This document shows positions 1 to 11,639 of a stretch of DNA of 64,000 nucleotides, in pieces. The translations under genes were made by a program, and so were the position numbers. The notes beneath the pieces were generated by a model. It was given only the letters and a program-made list of their open reading frames with translations. It had not been told where the DNA came from and ran no database searches. The stretch comes from Loxodes magnus. Lineage: Eukaryota > Ciliophora > Karyorelictea > Loxodida > Loxodidae. How positions within the stretch are numbered: position 1 is the first letter of the stretch; the number at the start of each line of letters is the position of its first letter. The stretch spans positions 62,001-126,000 of the forward strand of contig CAMPDV010000898.1 in NCBI GenBank assembly GCA_946699065.1. The letters run 5' to 3'.

Positions 1-239
1 TTAAATGGTGTGTTTTTATCCTCCATTTTTCTTATATGTTTTTGCTTGAAACTTAATAGTCAAAGATATTTTATTTCCAGTTCTCTAAATTATCTGAGTA
101 TTGCCTTTAATAGAAGAAATAGCTGAAAATGATATAAAGCTTTTTAAGATAATTAGGCAATACATATTCTTTATACTACCCAAATTTATTATAGTTTTAA
201 CTACTTACACTATTTAGAATTCTAAACTTTTAAGGCTTA

Positions 240-700
240 TTCTAATAATAAAAATCTAATTTATCAAAAAAGAGCAGGAAATTTAAGCAAAAATGGAAAC
301 GCAACCTAATTAAGAAATTTTAGAATAAATTTAACATTTTAAGAGGATAAAATTTAGCTAAACTAGATAGTGATATTTACAACTAGCTAGATAATTAAAA
401 TTATAGTTAAAAATCTAAATAAGTTTAAAAGCAAAATCTTTCATAAAAAGTAACTAATTTACATCATTTCTGGAAGAATTTTCAATCACTATCTATAGAC
501 AGATTAACTAAAGTGTGAAATCTTTAATTTTGAGTCGAAAAATTCTAAAAAATTGCTTAGGTATACGTTGCCAGTGTAATAAAGATATAACATCCATTTA
601 TATAACTTTTATCGTATCTAATTAGCTATAATTTTTCAAGTATTAAATGTGAAAATTTTAGTTGATTCAGTGAACAAAATTGACAGAAATAAAAATAATA
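240..700 (+). pseudogene. Decayed Kelch-gene copy upstream of U3 copy 1
   Basis: This stretch is similar in order and orientation to the Kelch gene at about 62.7-63.45 kb: shared blocks include the start around 290-420 and the piece around 590-690. The middle, which in the 63 kb copy carries the recognisable Kelch motif, is missing here, and the remaining frame is broken by small indels. I read it as a truncated duplicate that came along with the adjacent U3 snoRNA gene. A still shorter remnant of the same gene end lies at about 15.36-15.45 kb before U3 copy 2. Similarity was judged by eye. Confidence 0.5.
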
Positions 701-1027
701 AAGACTTTATACCTTTCTTTTCATGGTTAAATTAGATAATTTTTTAGCTAAAATTATCTATTAAATATATTTTTTATAAGCTTCTAGTCTAATTAAAAAT
801 TAAATAGTAAAAATGCTAAAAGGATAGCATTAGTTAACTTTTAGTTAAATTAAGAATTATTTAAAACTTATTAACATATAAGCAGGTTTATTTAGTTATA
901 AAGCTGTGAGTAAATACAATCATATCTTAATGCAGGCTATTTAAAGTATAAAGTTATAAAAGGTAAATTAAAATAAAATAGCTATGAGGATAAATAGTTT
1001 TAGTAACTTAAAAGTATTTTATTATTT

Positions 1028-1120
1028 GAGTAAATAAAGATGAAATGGTTAGTTTATAAGATTAAAACCTTAATAGAATAAAAAGAAAATATTATATATT
1101 GAATAAACAAAAATAAGAGT
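1028..1120 (+). promoter_or_regulatory. Conserved upstream element of U3 snoRNA copy 1
   Basis: About 90 bases directly upstream of U3 copy 1 are almost identical in all three U3 loci. They contain an element beginning GATGAAATGGTTAG about 80 bases before the RNA and a TATA-like ATTATATATT about 21-30 bases before it. This spacing resembles snRNA-type promoters (an upstream sequence element plus TATA). Function is inferred from conservation and position only. Confidence 0.6.
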
Positions 1121-1270
1121 AAGACTGTACTCGTACAGGATCACTTCTATAGGAGATTCTACTCGTTTGCTCCAACAAACGAGACTCCAACCCAATCTAG
1201 GAAGATGATTAACGCACTTTTCTCAGCAGGAGTTATCGATGACGCTAAGAGAAGAAGTGGTTCTGACTAG
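1121..1270 (+). ncRNA. U3: U3 small nucleolar RNA, copy 1
   Basis: U3 is the box C/D snoRNA that guides early cleavages of pre-ribosomal RNA in the nucleolus. The 5' end AAGACTGTACTCGTACAGG followed by GATCACTTCTATAG (1139-1152) matches the conserved A'/A box region of eukaryotic U3. A C'-like box GATGATT lies at 1204-1210, a C-like GATGACG at 1238-1244, and a box D TCTGA at 1262-1266 next to the 3' end. The length of about 150 nt is at the short end for U3. The RNA is nearly identical in three places in the window and preceded by the same upstream block. Exact ends are not proven; the 5' end could start a base or two earlier. Confidence 0.9.
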
Positions 1271-1274
1271 ATAA

Positions 1275-2900
1275 TCAATCTAAAAAAATATTTTAAGAAG
1301 CTGAAATAAAAAGGATTAAAATGTAATGCTTAAAAATCCGCATTAATAACACATTTCTTAACTTTCTTTTTTCACTCAATAATATAAATCTAGAGGAATC
1401 AAAAATTTACACCTTTAACTGTATAATAGTTGTATAATAATTGATATATAAAAGATGATTAATCAAATATAATAAAAGAAAAAGCTAAAGTACCCTTATC
1501 TAAATAATTCCTTTAATCTCTTTATTATAATTATCATAATCATCTCAATATACTTCATCATGTCCTTCCACTTTTCTTTTATGACTTTTTGCTTCTTCTA
1601 AGAAAAAGAATTAAAGTTGACCCTCTTAAGAAATCTATAAGCCAAATTAAAAGAAAATGAAAAGTTAAAAATCTATTAAAATAATACTTCTAAAGGAACT
1701 ATTATTCTAGAGGAAAATGCATTAAGTTAAATCTTCAAACTATAATAATCTTTTATTTTAAGAAAACAAAAAAAGAGAAAGATGGACATTACTAAGATTT
1801 AATGTACTAGATAATCAAAAAATTATTATAAAGATATAAAAATCAAAATTAAAAGCTTTGAAAATAAAATAAAAGTTAACTAAATTATATAAAATTTGTG
1901 TAGTTTCAGTTTAAAATAAATTAGATGCTTAAATTTTATAATTAGAGTAAAACTTGAATAAATACATTACTATTATAGTAAAAAGCATAGATAGTTTTAA
2001 TTAATAATGTAATTTATATAACAAGCTATTAAGAATTATTTCTATAACCTTATGCTTTATTTCATTATAATAAGTTGATTAAATTAATAATCATAAAATT
2101 TAAGTAAAAGCTTAATAGACGAAAATTATAGAGTAATAAATGCTAAAAGTAATATGGGAGCTTACCTTCGAAACTTTTAAAGTCCTTAATATAAAATTTA
2201 GGATATTTAAAAGTATAAAGAGCAAGATAAAGTTAAATGTGATTTTTTTAATTATAATTGTAAATGTTCCTGATATCGTTTATTTTAATACTAAGATTGC
2301 TTTAAATCGTAAAACAGAAACTTTTAAAAATCTAAAATGCTGGAAATTTCTTAAGAGCAATTGCAGACTTATAAGGTTTATGATGAAACAATAGAACATG
2401 TTCCATTCAAAATTTATTCGATTTTAAAGCGGAATTTTACGAAAAAAGTTTGTTATCTCAATAAAAAAAGAAAAAGGGTCATTCTTTTATTTCTAGATCA
2501 TATTTATTTGATTTATCTAAGATTGCTAAAATAAGTAGGAGAAATAGTAAATTTAGGATTATATAGATGTAAATATAAAGGGGATGGAAATATATTCTTA
2601 TATGAGGTTAGATGAGTAAAATGTTTAAGTGGATAGAAATGATGATTCATAAAATTTGATGAGGAAGAGCGTAGTAATATGAAGTGAAAGTATCTGAATA
2701 TTAGGGTTAATGAACTCCTTTTTTTACAGGGACAACTTATAAGGCATTTTAACATTTAAGATTTAGTATTTTTATGAGTTATAATGATTTCTTAAGTTTG
2801 TATTAATTAATTAATTTGATAATTTTGCATATAATAATGCTATAGAATAATTTTAATACCCTTTATAATCTACTCTTATTTTCAAATAAGCAACCCTTCT
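1275..2900. other. AT-rich stretch with no supported gene
   Basis: Between U3 copy 1 and the start of duplicated block A I see only AT-rich sequence. Short conventional reading frames exist (2140-2394 on plus, 2513-2755 on minus), but neither has recognisable motifs or a counterpart in copies B and C. I would not call them genes. Confidence 0.5.
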
Positions 2901-3249
2901 ATCTTGCTAATTAATAATGAAGCATTTCTAATAATCACAGATATCAAATCATAGATATATGATATTTAGTAAAGTATAAGATTAATGAAACTGAACATTT
3001 TCCAAAGGAAAATTAGTTCTTCTAGTTATAAGCTAAAATATTAACAAATATCTTATTATTCAACAAAACGAGACTTAGAGTATATTGATGCTACTTTAGA
3101 TATATATACGAAGTTTATTTTTTTATTTTATAATCATTTTATTAAAAAAAGGAGAGAAGATTAGTTTCGAGGATACATATTTATAATGTAATAATTATTA
3201 ATAAAACCTACATTAACTAATTGAATAAGTTTTTACCCTTTAAGCGAAT

Positions 3250-4650
3250 TTCATATCAATTTAAATGTATAGATGATAAAACTCTACCATCTTTGAAAAA
3301 AGTTTACCTCCTTATAATTTTTCAAGCGAGTCACTAAGAAATTGATAGCTCTTTAATTTAATTTCAATTACAACTTAACGTAAACCTTTTGATTTAAATT
3401 TAGTCGAATAAATGAATATGATTTTCTTATAAATATCAGAGATTAAAATTGATAAATTTATATGCTCTTATTTCAATTTAATTTTTAACCTATTTTTAAA
3501 CAGATTATTTGTAACACTTGATATGAAAAATCTCTTAGATTTTCATTTTAATTACTCAAAATATTTATATTAAAGAAAGATTCTATCTCTTATCATTTTT
3601 AATTAAATACATATTAATTATTAGATTTTGCTATATATACCTAACTTGCTTTTAATGCTCTATTACATTTAATTAAATTGGTTATTATTATACAATATCA
3701 CTTCGAAAAGTAGGAAGAAGCTAGTTTAGCTTCTTACTAGCAGATTTCTAAACATATCCCTAATCTCTTAAATTGTAAACTCTTAATTAAATTACTTATC
3801 TCTTTATTTTTTATTGCTAACTATTTATCTAAAATTCTTACCCTTTCCTATCTCAATGATAGTAATGAGATACTTTACTCTTTTTTATTCTTTTATCTCT
3901 AGATTTTAAGAGTATTGATGAAAGCTTACCATCTGGCACTTTATTTTAATATCTTTTTTATCTTCTTAGTGATTTATCTTAAATGCCTTTGCAACTGTTT
4001 AATAAAGTCTAATATGATACTTAATGCTGATTTCTTTATATCCATTCCTTTGTTTTATTTTTCCTCTTAATCTTATTAGTTCAATCTATTTCTATGTCTA
4101 AGCTTATTCAAATATCTAATTTACATTTAGATAAAAACACTAGAACTGGCCCTGATCATAGCAGTTATATCCTAATTATTAGCCTTCCACGAATTCTTAC
4201 TTACATATAGTCACTCAGATCTTTTCTTCTATTTAACTACCTAACATATAAACTCCTAGCTTGACTATCTTTAATTATACCATTATTGGTAAATAAATTA
4301 AACCTATCTTATTTAAATATTATAAGGCTATTTAGGAGATAACTAGTTGTAACCAAAGTCAATTGAACTAACATATTAAGTATAAAATTGTCAGGCAAAA
4401 ATACACTAACTAGGTGTGATCCAATAAGGGGTTCATGAATGGTTAGAGTAAATAAAAAGCAGAAAGAGTAAGAATTTAGATCAGTATTATTAGACCAATT
4501 GATATCATAATAGAATAACACCTAGAAGTATACATCTATTTATGCTTTGCATTATAAAATCGATATCAACAACACTTTAAAGAGTGTATACATAGATACA
4601 ATGCTAATCCATCAAATACTAATAGCCTTATTACAGTACATATATAATCA
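3250..4650 (-). pseudogene. 3' half of the X-W membrane-protein gene, detached (copy A)
   Basis: On the minus strand this matches the 3' half of the intact-looking gene of copy B (about 37.1-38.6 kb). Around 4480-4400 the translation resembles the B protein (SAFYLL..., NPLLD), but single-base deletions and insertions around 4400-4300 shift the frame. Near 3340-3290 the block resembling the B sequence SYQFLSNSLEKL is followed by another shift. The matching 5' half lies next to it on the opposite strand (5478-6645). The gene has therefore been split by an inversion and its 3' half is decaying. The standard-code ORF at 4309-4521 is a shadow of this. Confidence 0.6.
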
Positions 4651-4664
4651 AATATTCAATAATT

Positions 4665-6640
4665 ATCTCAAAAATATCGATAGAGATAGAAAGCTACTGA
4701 ATAGAAAAGGAACGAAAAGAAGAAAAAACTGGAAGCTTCTAATTAATTTATCCCATTAAACCGGGAAAGCTTATAATCATAGTAATATATTAAGCTTTTT
4801 TAATTAAACTTAAGAAACAGAAAAAATCTCTATAATATAGGTGTGAAAGTTAAAGCTTTATAGATATGGTACTGTTAAGCTTGAAAGAAACCATATAATC
4901 AAGAAATAAAATTAAACAGTCTTTAAAAATGAAAGTTCCTATGCAAATCCTCAATTCTTTGTTTATATAACTAACATAAAATAATTTTCTCTTTATATCT
5001 TTAAAAGACTAATTGATAATAGTGTTTCTTAAAGAGTTATTCTCTTAATCATTTATAAATAGTCAGTTACTAAAAACCAAAATAGTCAGAAAAGGGTTTA
5101 AACAATTAAATTCAAAACTAACCAAAATTTAGAAAACTTATCAATTTAATGTAGGTTGATATACTAAGCTTTATCTTAAGATCTTAAGTTATATTAACTA
5201 ACTTAAGTAGTTAAAGATATTAAGCTATATGCAAATATTCTTGACTCATTTTATAACCCTTAAAATTGCATTTCCATTGTTGATATATTTTATCTCTATC
5301 TTAGTGAGATTATTCTAGGAATTTACAAGCTTGAATTTTTATTTTAATATAGTTGAATAAAAGCTAATTTTAACTAATAAGTTAGGAAGACTTTGGGAAA
5401 TATAAAATATATATAATTAAGTTTTGTTGCTTCATCCTTTCACTAACAAATAAAAGTAAGAAGATATTAAAACTACTATGCACAGACAAAAAAAATTTAT
5501 CTATTCAGTTGACCATTTGTCCTTTACTTTGTAACTAGCTTGATTGAAGCTTGCTTACTCTCTGTAATAACTAATTTTACAAGAACTTATATTGAAAGTC
5601 TAATTGATCTGAGATATTGAGGAACTTTTTGCATTAGCAGTGTCAGAGCTGGAAAAAGAATCCTTTTTTATATAAGATTACGAAAATGATGTGTTTGATT
5701 TTTCATTTCACGCTAATTCAATGGAAGATAATCTATCAAATGAATCTTTTATTTTTTTATTTTCATTTGGTATCAAAATATTTTAACCTTCTTACTTTGA
5801 ATTTCGCAATCTTTGAATTTATTTCTAGAGATTTCAAAAATTCTTAATTACAAAGGCAGAATGCTCTTTTTACTCTAAAACTTCTCCCTAAGAATCTAAA
5901 TTACTTCTCTCTTGGTACTTCATCTCTTATTGTAAAGCATCTGATTATCCTTTTTAAATTCCCTATAAAATTTCCTTTTAATTTACTTTTTTATCTTAAA
6001 ATCTTTCTTAATACTTATAATTTGGAGTAAGTAAAGAATTGTTTTGATTACATGGAGGGAGTTACTTCTCACTAGATGATTACTTTTTCATATTTTTACT
6101 AAGCTTGTATTATCTCAATATTTTCAGGTCTCCTACTTAAGGCTACTCATTGTCTCTTTAGTTTATAACAAAATTCATTTGTAGCATTTTACGCCAATTA
6201 TCTAGAATACGATTTACTTTCAAGTGATTCAGATTCTGTACTCTATTCCTCACATGTTACTACTTAATTACCTAGCTTGTAGACTTCCTTTCCTCCTCCA
6301 GTTCTATTAAGCTTTAGTTAAAATCTTAACCTTAGTCTTCGAATTCTTCATTCAGCGATTTCCTTGACTTTACTTGACTAAGCATAGATCTAGATTTCTA
6401 TAATGACTTTACGACCATATTAGGATTTATCCTTAATTCCTGCATTTTAGACTGTATTTAAATAGGGTTTTATAACCTTTTTTCTTTAATTAGCTACTTA
6501 TATAAATGTGTTTATTTCAGATATAACTTTAATACTAAAATTTCTAAAAACCTTATAATCTTAAGCTAAATATGGTGAACACCATAAGAACTATGGGCTA
6601 TCTTATTGCTTTATATCTAAAAAAGTGGACAAGTCTGTTT
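4665..6640 (+). repeat. Flipped central segment X of copy A
   Basis: Relative to the order Y-X-W in copies B and C, this ~2 kb segment is inverted with respect to both of its neighbours. An 11-base perfect inverted repeat, CTGAATAGAAA at 4697-4707 and its complement at 6652-6662, sits close to the two junctions, though about 20-30 bases off the exact homology limits. About 40 bases around 4637-4677 have no match in B or C. Whether the short inverted repeat caused the inversion is inference. Confidence 0.7.
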
Positions 6641-6645
6641 GACTC
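5478..6645 (+). CDS. Multi-span membrane protein, 5' half only (copy A of X-W gene)
   Basis: The function is not recognised. With TAA/TAG as Gln and TGA as Trp, one frame runs from ATG 5478 without interruption through about 6600. The N-terminus begins MHRQKKFIYSVDHLSF and continues with an acidic stretch (EKESFFIQDYENDVFDFS), several hydrophobic segments, and a Ser-rich region near 6290. Copies B and C start with the same ATG and keep the same frame, differing mainly by substitutions and three-base indels, which is strong evidence of coding. TGA at 5814 is shared by all three copies. TGA at 5541 aligns with TGG in C, and TAA at 5532 aligns with CAA in B. The 3' half found in B lies upstream here on the other strand, so this copy is a truncated gene. 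It would read into segment Y with no clear stop. Confidence 0.75.
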
Positions 6646-7270
6646 AGTTTCTTTCTATTCAGTAAAATTAAATTCTAAAGTAATTTGCTTTGAGGATTTA
6701 TGCATTATACCCTCATCCCATTAATAAATTACTAATGAGCTATAGTACAGCTTTTTTACTAAAATCTCAAGTTCATAGCATTTAATTTTTCTCTATCTAC
6801 AAGTCGTTTTATCCTTTCACTTTTCTTTCTCTTCTATAAACTTACATCTAAACCATTTTGTTTCTGATTTTTTCTGGTAAAAAATTATTTTATTTATTTA
6901 TTAAAATTGTGATAAAGTTAGAAAATTAGTATTTTAATCCTTTTCTAACTGAACTTCAGTTTGCTCTTCTTAAAGGTTTTAAGTCGAACCTAGATTCTTA
7001 AATCTATTTTAAATTCCTAGAATAGACTGATTATATCATACTGCTTACCATCATATTTAAGATTATGCCTCTTCTCTCATTCCATCTAGCCTCTCACTCC
7101 AAAAAATCTTCCGTTTTCCTTTCTTTCTTTCTTCGCAAGATAATACCATAATCTCTTTTTCCCTTACATCTACAAATTTTAATATCTAAGTTCATTCAGC
7201 ATTTCATAGCAAATATCCTATATAACCGTTTGCTTTCCTCTTATAGAGTTATGCCATTAACTTAGCCCTT
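6640..7270 (-). CDS. Possible coding block of segment Y (conserved with copy C)
   Basis: The minus strand here matches copy C plus at about 46.99-47.57 kb. In C one frame gives a basic, aromatic-rich stretch (for example GKWKMFWSERLDE near 47.1 kb) without obvious breaks. No family is recognised. Because every frame is open in this code, support rests only on composition and on conservation between A and C. Copy B lacks this part. Real limits, start and function are unknown. Confidence 0.3.
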
Positions 7271-7429
7271 AAATATTCCAAAAAGATAAGATGAAATATA
7301 ATGAAGCTAATGCTTAATAAGTTTCAGATGCATTGATTAAGAGCTTTCTGATTTTTTATTTATATCTTAGCAAAAAATTCACATCAAGCAACTAAATTAG
7401 CTTCAGATTTTAGTATTAATCAAGAATCC

Positions 7430-7880
7430 AAACGGAAAGCTATTGATATAAGAAGAGTTAAAAAAGATGTTAGAAGCATAAATAGGAGAATTAAGACATC
7501 AAATAAGACTGAGAAATGTGGTGATCGAAGTAGTATGAGTTAACTCAAGGTACGATCATATAGACATACAATAGTGCTATAAAATAGAAAAGTAGAGCTA
7601 TTTATTTACCCTGACGTTATAGCTTTAGAAAATGAATCATTAAGATAAGAATATAGAACTTCAAAAAAATAATTAATATAGGAAAGATAAGAGCAATTAG
7701 TAAGGAATTTTAATCTTAAAAAAAGCGTAAAAAAGGAATTTTTCGGAAGTAGAAGATTTTATTTAACTAACTTTAAACTGAGAATCAACTATGTGCTAGT
7801 AACTGATAAGTCAATTTCTAAGATAGACTTGCAAACTAATATAAGCATTTAATGAGTATAAAAAATGATCTTTATAGTGA
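7430..7880 (+). CDS. Possible coiled-coil protein fragment of segment Y
   Basis: The plus strand reads as a Lys/Glu/Gln-rich, heptad-like sequence (EELKKMLEAQIGELRHQIRL and on), consistent with a coiled coil. Copy C has the same block on its minus strand at about 46.4-46.85 kb, with a two-base length difference near the start that changes the frame. At least one copy is therefore broken, or the block is non-coding. No function is assigned. Confidence 0.3.
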
Positions 7881-9158
7881 TTTATTAGTATATTACTTAT
7901 ATGAAGCTTTATCAAGTAGGGGACTGAAAAAAATAAGTAATACAAGGGATAATGACTCAAAGATTAATCCTCAATATCAGCAAAGAAAATAATGAAGGAA
8001 AATAAATTCAATCAGTAAGATTCAAATTCAAAACCCCTTTTAAACGATCTAAACGAGACCATCTATAACGCAACAAAAATATTAAAAATAATATTGGCAG
8101 GTCCAACAATTTTCAAAAGAAGCAAACAAACAAAAATATTAGATCTATTTATTCTAATTATCTACTGAAGTATATATTTATTAATTATTAATATGCATCT
8201 CTATGTAATATTAAGGTAGGCTTTTATAGAAAGTTCTAATGTCTTTGATTAAAGTATTTGATCATTTAAGATTATATGTAATTAAAGGATATTTTAAATT
8301 ATCTAAATACATTGAAATCTAAATGAATATTCTGCTAGCATAATAACTAAAATCAGTTTTTAATCTTACAGTAATTTTTGCTTCTGTGTTATTCAAATCC
8401 TCAACTTCAAGATCAATCAACAGAAAAATTGCAAATGTTCAATAACCTAAATTAGATTATCTCTTCTAATAATCTGATTAGTTGTAAGATATAAAAGTAG
8501 CTGATATATAAAATTTATTAATAGTAGCTATGATGATGATCCCTCAGCAATACTTAGCACATTCTATCATATAGTAGTTCTAAATCAAGCTTTAAGTATA
8601 GGTTTCGATGAAAAGATAAGCTTAAATTAGTATTTTAATCTTCACGTTTGCATTAATCTCAAAATGATTACCTAAGTATAAGATACTCAAGCTGAATAAG
8701 TGGAATATTAACTTAGCTTGTTATGTTTTAATATATTAAAAGGGAAATTTTAGGTTAAATAATAGACATGAAGTCATAAAGTTAAGTTTACTATCTAATA
8801 ATTAAAATATAAACTCATAAAGCTGTAAATAATACTTAAATAGAGGCTAGTTATTAAGACTAAATACCCACTTATTTTATAATTATTAAACAAAATATCT
8901 TCTTTAAATATACTCTAGCTATTAGAAATAAAGCCATCTAAATTGATAATTGACTGTATTTATTTAAGATGAAGCTATTAATTATAAATCCTTTAATCAA
9001 ATTAAATTTAATAGACATTAAACTTAAAAGAATCATATCATGGATTTAACATGCTTAATCATTTTAAATCATTCTAATTTATTTATCCATCACTTTTAAT
9101 ATACTTTTTTCCTTTATTTACACATCTAGAGAATTCTATTAAAATTAAGTTAGCTATA

Positions 9159-10316
9159 TCAACATTTTAGGTTCTAATATTTTCTGATTTTAGGTATAAA
9201 ATAAATAGGAACATTTATAAACTCTAAGAAAATAAAGAAATAGGAGTTTAAAATTAGAATATAAACAAAAGTAAGGAGTATGATGACTAATAAGTTAAAA
9301 ATATGTATAAGTGCTCGTAAGCGAATCACTCATGTACAGGCTACTAGGTAAAAATAAAATAGAAACAAAATTCCCAAGCAAGAAAGCAAGAAAGCCATGT
9401 AGTCAGATTCTATTTTGCTTCCTTCTTCTGAAATTTCTTTATCGTTTTCTTTTTAATTTTGAAGCAATAAATTAGAGAATGTTCTATCACTCGAAAATCA
9501 TTCTTAACTCGACTGAGATATTGAAGTGCTTTCTTCGCTGATAAAGCTAAGACTGGAAAATGAGCTTTAATTTTATAAAGGTTAAGTGCTATTTACTTAT
9601 CTAATTCTTTCATTCACTTATTCTAGGGGCACAAAGCTATCTTTTGCCAAGACTTATTGCTTAGGTGTTTTTATCAAATCTGTTAAGTTATTTTCCTTTG
9701 GCTTTTTTGTTTAACTGCAAGGAATAAACCATTATGAAGTCATAAATTTTTTCCAATCTTATGCCTCTTATTATTCCATTGCTATCGAGCTTATATTGCC
9801 AACTTTTGCTTTTAGTTTGCTTTATTTTTATTATTAGAGTGCTTAAACTTTGTTAGCTGGCTTTTTTTAATTAATATCTTGAGAGCTACTCGAATTAGAC
9901 TAGTCTTAATTACTTCTTTTATTAGGAGTGGAATCTGAATTCTTTTAGATAGATCTCTTAATTTAACTTTGCTTATTCATTGTTTGATTAAGGCTCTCTA
10001 AATTTCCTATAAAAGACTGATCTGAATATTTAAGTCTTTCAATATAGACCGTTCCGTCAGCAGCATACCAATCATCGCAAATTTATCGTATCTTTAAAGG
10101 CTATAAGTTCTAAGTTTCAGCACCTTTGAAGTTTTTCTATTCCACCCTGCTTTTAAGCTTTTGCTCGCAGTCTTTTTCCTCATAACTCGTCCATAACCTG
10201 CACGTCTACCCTTATTTACCCAAGGAAAGCATTTTTTTCTTACTCTCTGATCCCAAACTCACCTATCTTCTTTCTACAGATATGCTTTTTAGACATTCAC
10301 CTGGATGGTTGCTCAT
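9159..10316 (-). CDS. Y1 protein: Gln/Ser-rich with C-terminal membrane helices (copy A)
   Basis: The function is unknown. On minus, ATG at 10316-10314 opens a frame of about 385 codons to TGA at 9161-9159. The protein starts MSNHPGECLKSISVERRQ. A soluble part with a conserved CDDWYAADGTVYIERL motif (about residue 75) is followed by a long Gln/Ser/Asn/Lys-rich region. The last ~95 residues are strongly hydrophobic (LLSCLGILFLFYFYLVACTW, then two more helices). Copies B (32559 on) and C (43.58 kb on) have the same gene on plus. Their hydrophobic end keeps a TGA codon (A 9332-9330, B 33542, C 44561) where Trp fits. The proposed terminal TGA is not conserved in B or C, where similarity continues for about 40 more codons, so the true end may lie near 9030. 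This is the only copy without a clear frameshift. Confidence 0.65.
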
Positions 10317-11639
10317 TTTTATTATAAAAAAATGTATATGGCAATTTAAATCTCACCGGTAAGTAAATTAAATACTTAACATATTAAAAACCCTTGACTA
10401 TCTAAATGCTCAATATGGAGTATAAACTAAGGATAATTTAATTATTAAGTATTTACATTTAATAAAAGTATGCTGGTAGCTATCATCATAGAGAGTCATA
10501 TCATGTTGACAATAATCAGCGAAGAAAATATTAAAAGTATCTAGGTGCGACTATAAAAGGGGATATAGAAGGTAAGTAGTATTTTGAATTTATTCATTAG
10601 CCAGGATGATAAACAACAGATTTAAAGTATGATTTCTTGTCACACAATGAGTATTAAATGAATGGCTAAGAGAGAGATAAAGAGATATCATAATTAATCA
10701 AGTTTTAACGACAAACAGCTCTAAGAAATAGAAAAGTTGATACATATAACTGGTAAGGATTATAAAAGAAATTGGTGAAATTTTGAGTAAGAGAGAGAAT
10801 ATTTAACTAAATAAGCTGAGCATTATATGAAAAGAATAAGAGAGACATATTAGTAAGAAAGAGATATTGATAATGCTTAAGCATAGAATGCTCTATTAAG
10901 AGATTTTATTAATTTTTTATCTTTAAGTATGTAATTTTGAGTTAGTTATATATTTAAGTGATATAAACATTTAAAAAATTAATTATAAGAGTATTGAAAC
11001 AGAGTACATTTAATAAATGATACCAGAAACTTCATTGTAAATACGCGAGTTATAAAAACATTGATAAAGATAATATATAATCCTTAAGAAAACCATGACA
11101 ATTATAATACTTTCCATTAGCAAGAACTTTGGCTTGCTATTATCGCAAATAAAATATTGCCAAATTATCTTATCAAATATATAAAAAGCAATAAAATCTT
11201 AATATAAATCATGCTCTACTAAATACAAATGTGTTGTCTAAAATCATTCTTATATTTCTTTTTGTTAATTTCCTAAGTAGAAAGGCAAACTTTAATCAAT
11301 TTCAATAAATTATAATTAAGCCCCTTTCACATATCTTATAAGCATTAAATCCATTTCACCTGACTTTTATACTTTAAAGCTATTTTTCTACCAATTTGGT
11401 TATAATTTTCTTAATTGTATCGAATATTAATCATATAATATATTAAGTAGACATCTATTTATTACAAGAGAATATTTTATTAGCTTAATATAAAAATAGA
11501 GTATCTTTGAACTTGGATCTTTAGATGAAATATTAGTTCTAGTTACTATTATTTTCTTGTTAATCAGGTTTAGATTATGATTTAATACAGACTTGTATGG
11601 TTAGCTTAGGTTTAATATATCAAGGTATTTATTTAAATT

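Noticed and set aside
1121-1270. U3 region as a protein-coding gene
   Set aside because: The three copies differ by changes that keep RNA pairing, not codons, and the box A/C/D layout matches U3.
2513-2755. Standard-code ORF of 80 aa on minus (and 2140-2394 on plus)
   Set aside because: No motif and no counterpart in copies B or C; with reassigned stops, ATG-to-TGA/TAA frames have no special meaning.
4637-6662. Certain call of a programmed scrambled germline gene
   Set aside because: The 3' half in copy A carries frameshifts, which fits loss of function; no repeated pointer sequence matching both halves was found at the breakpoints.
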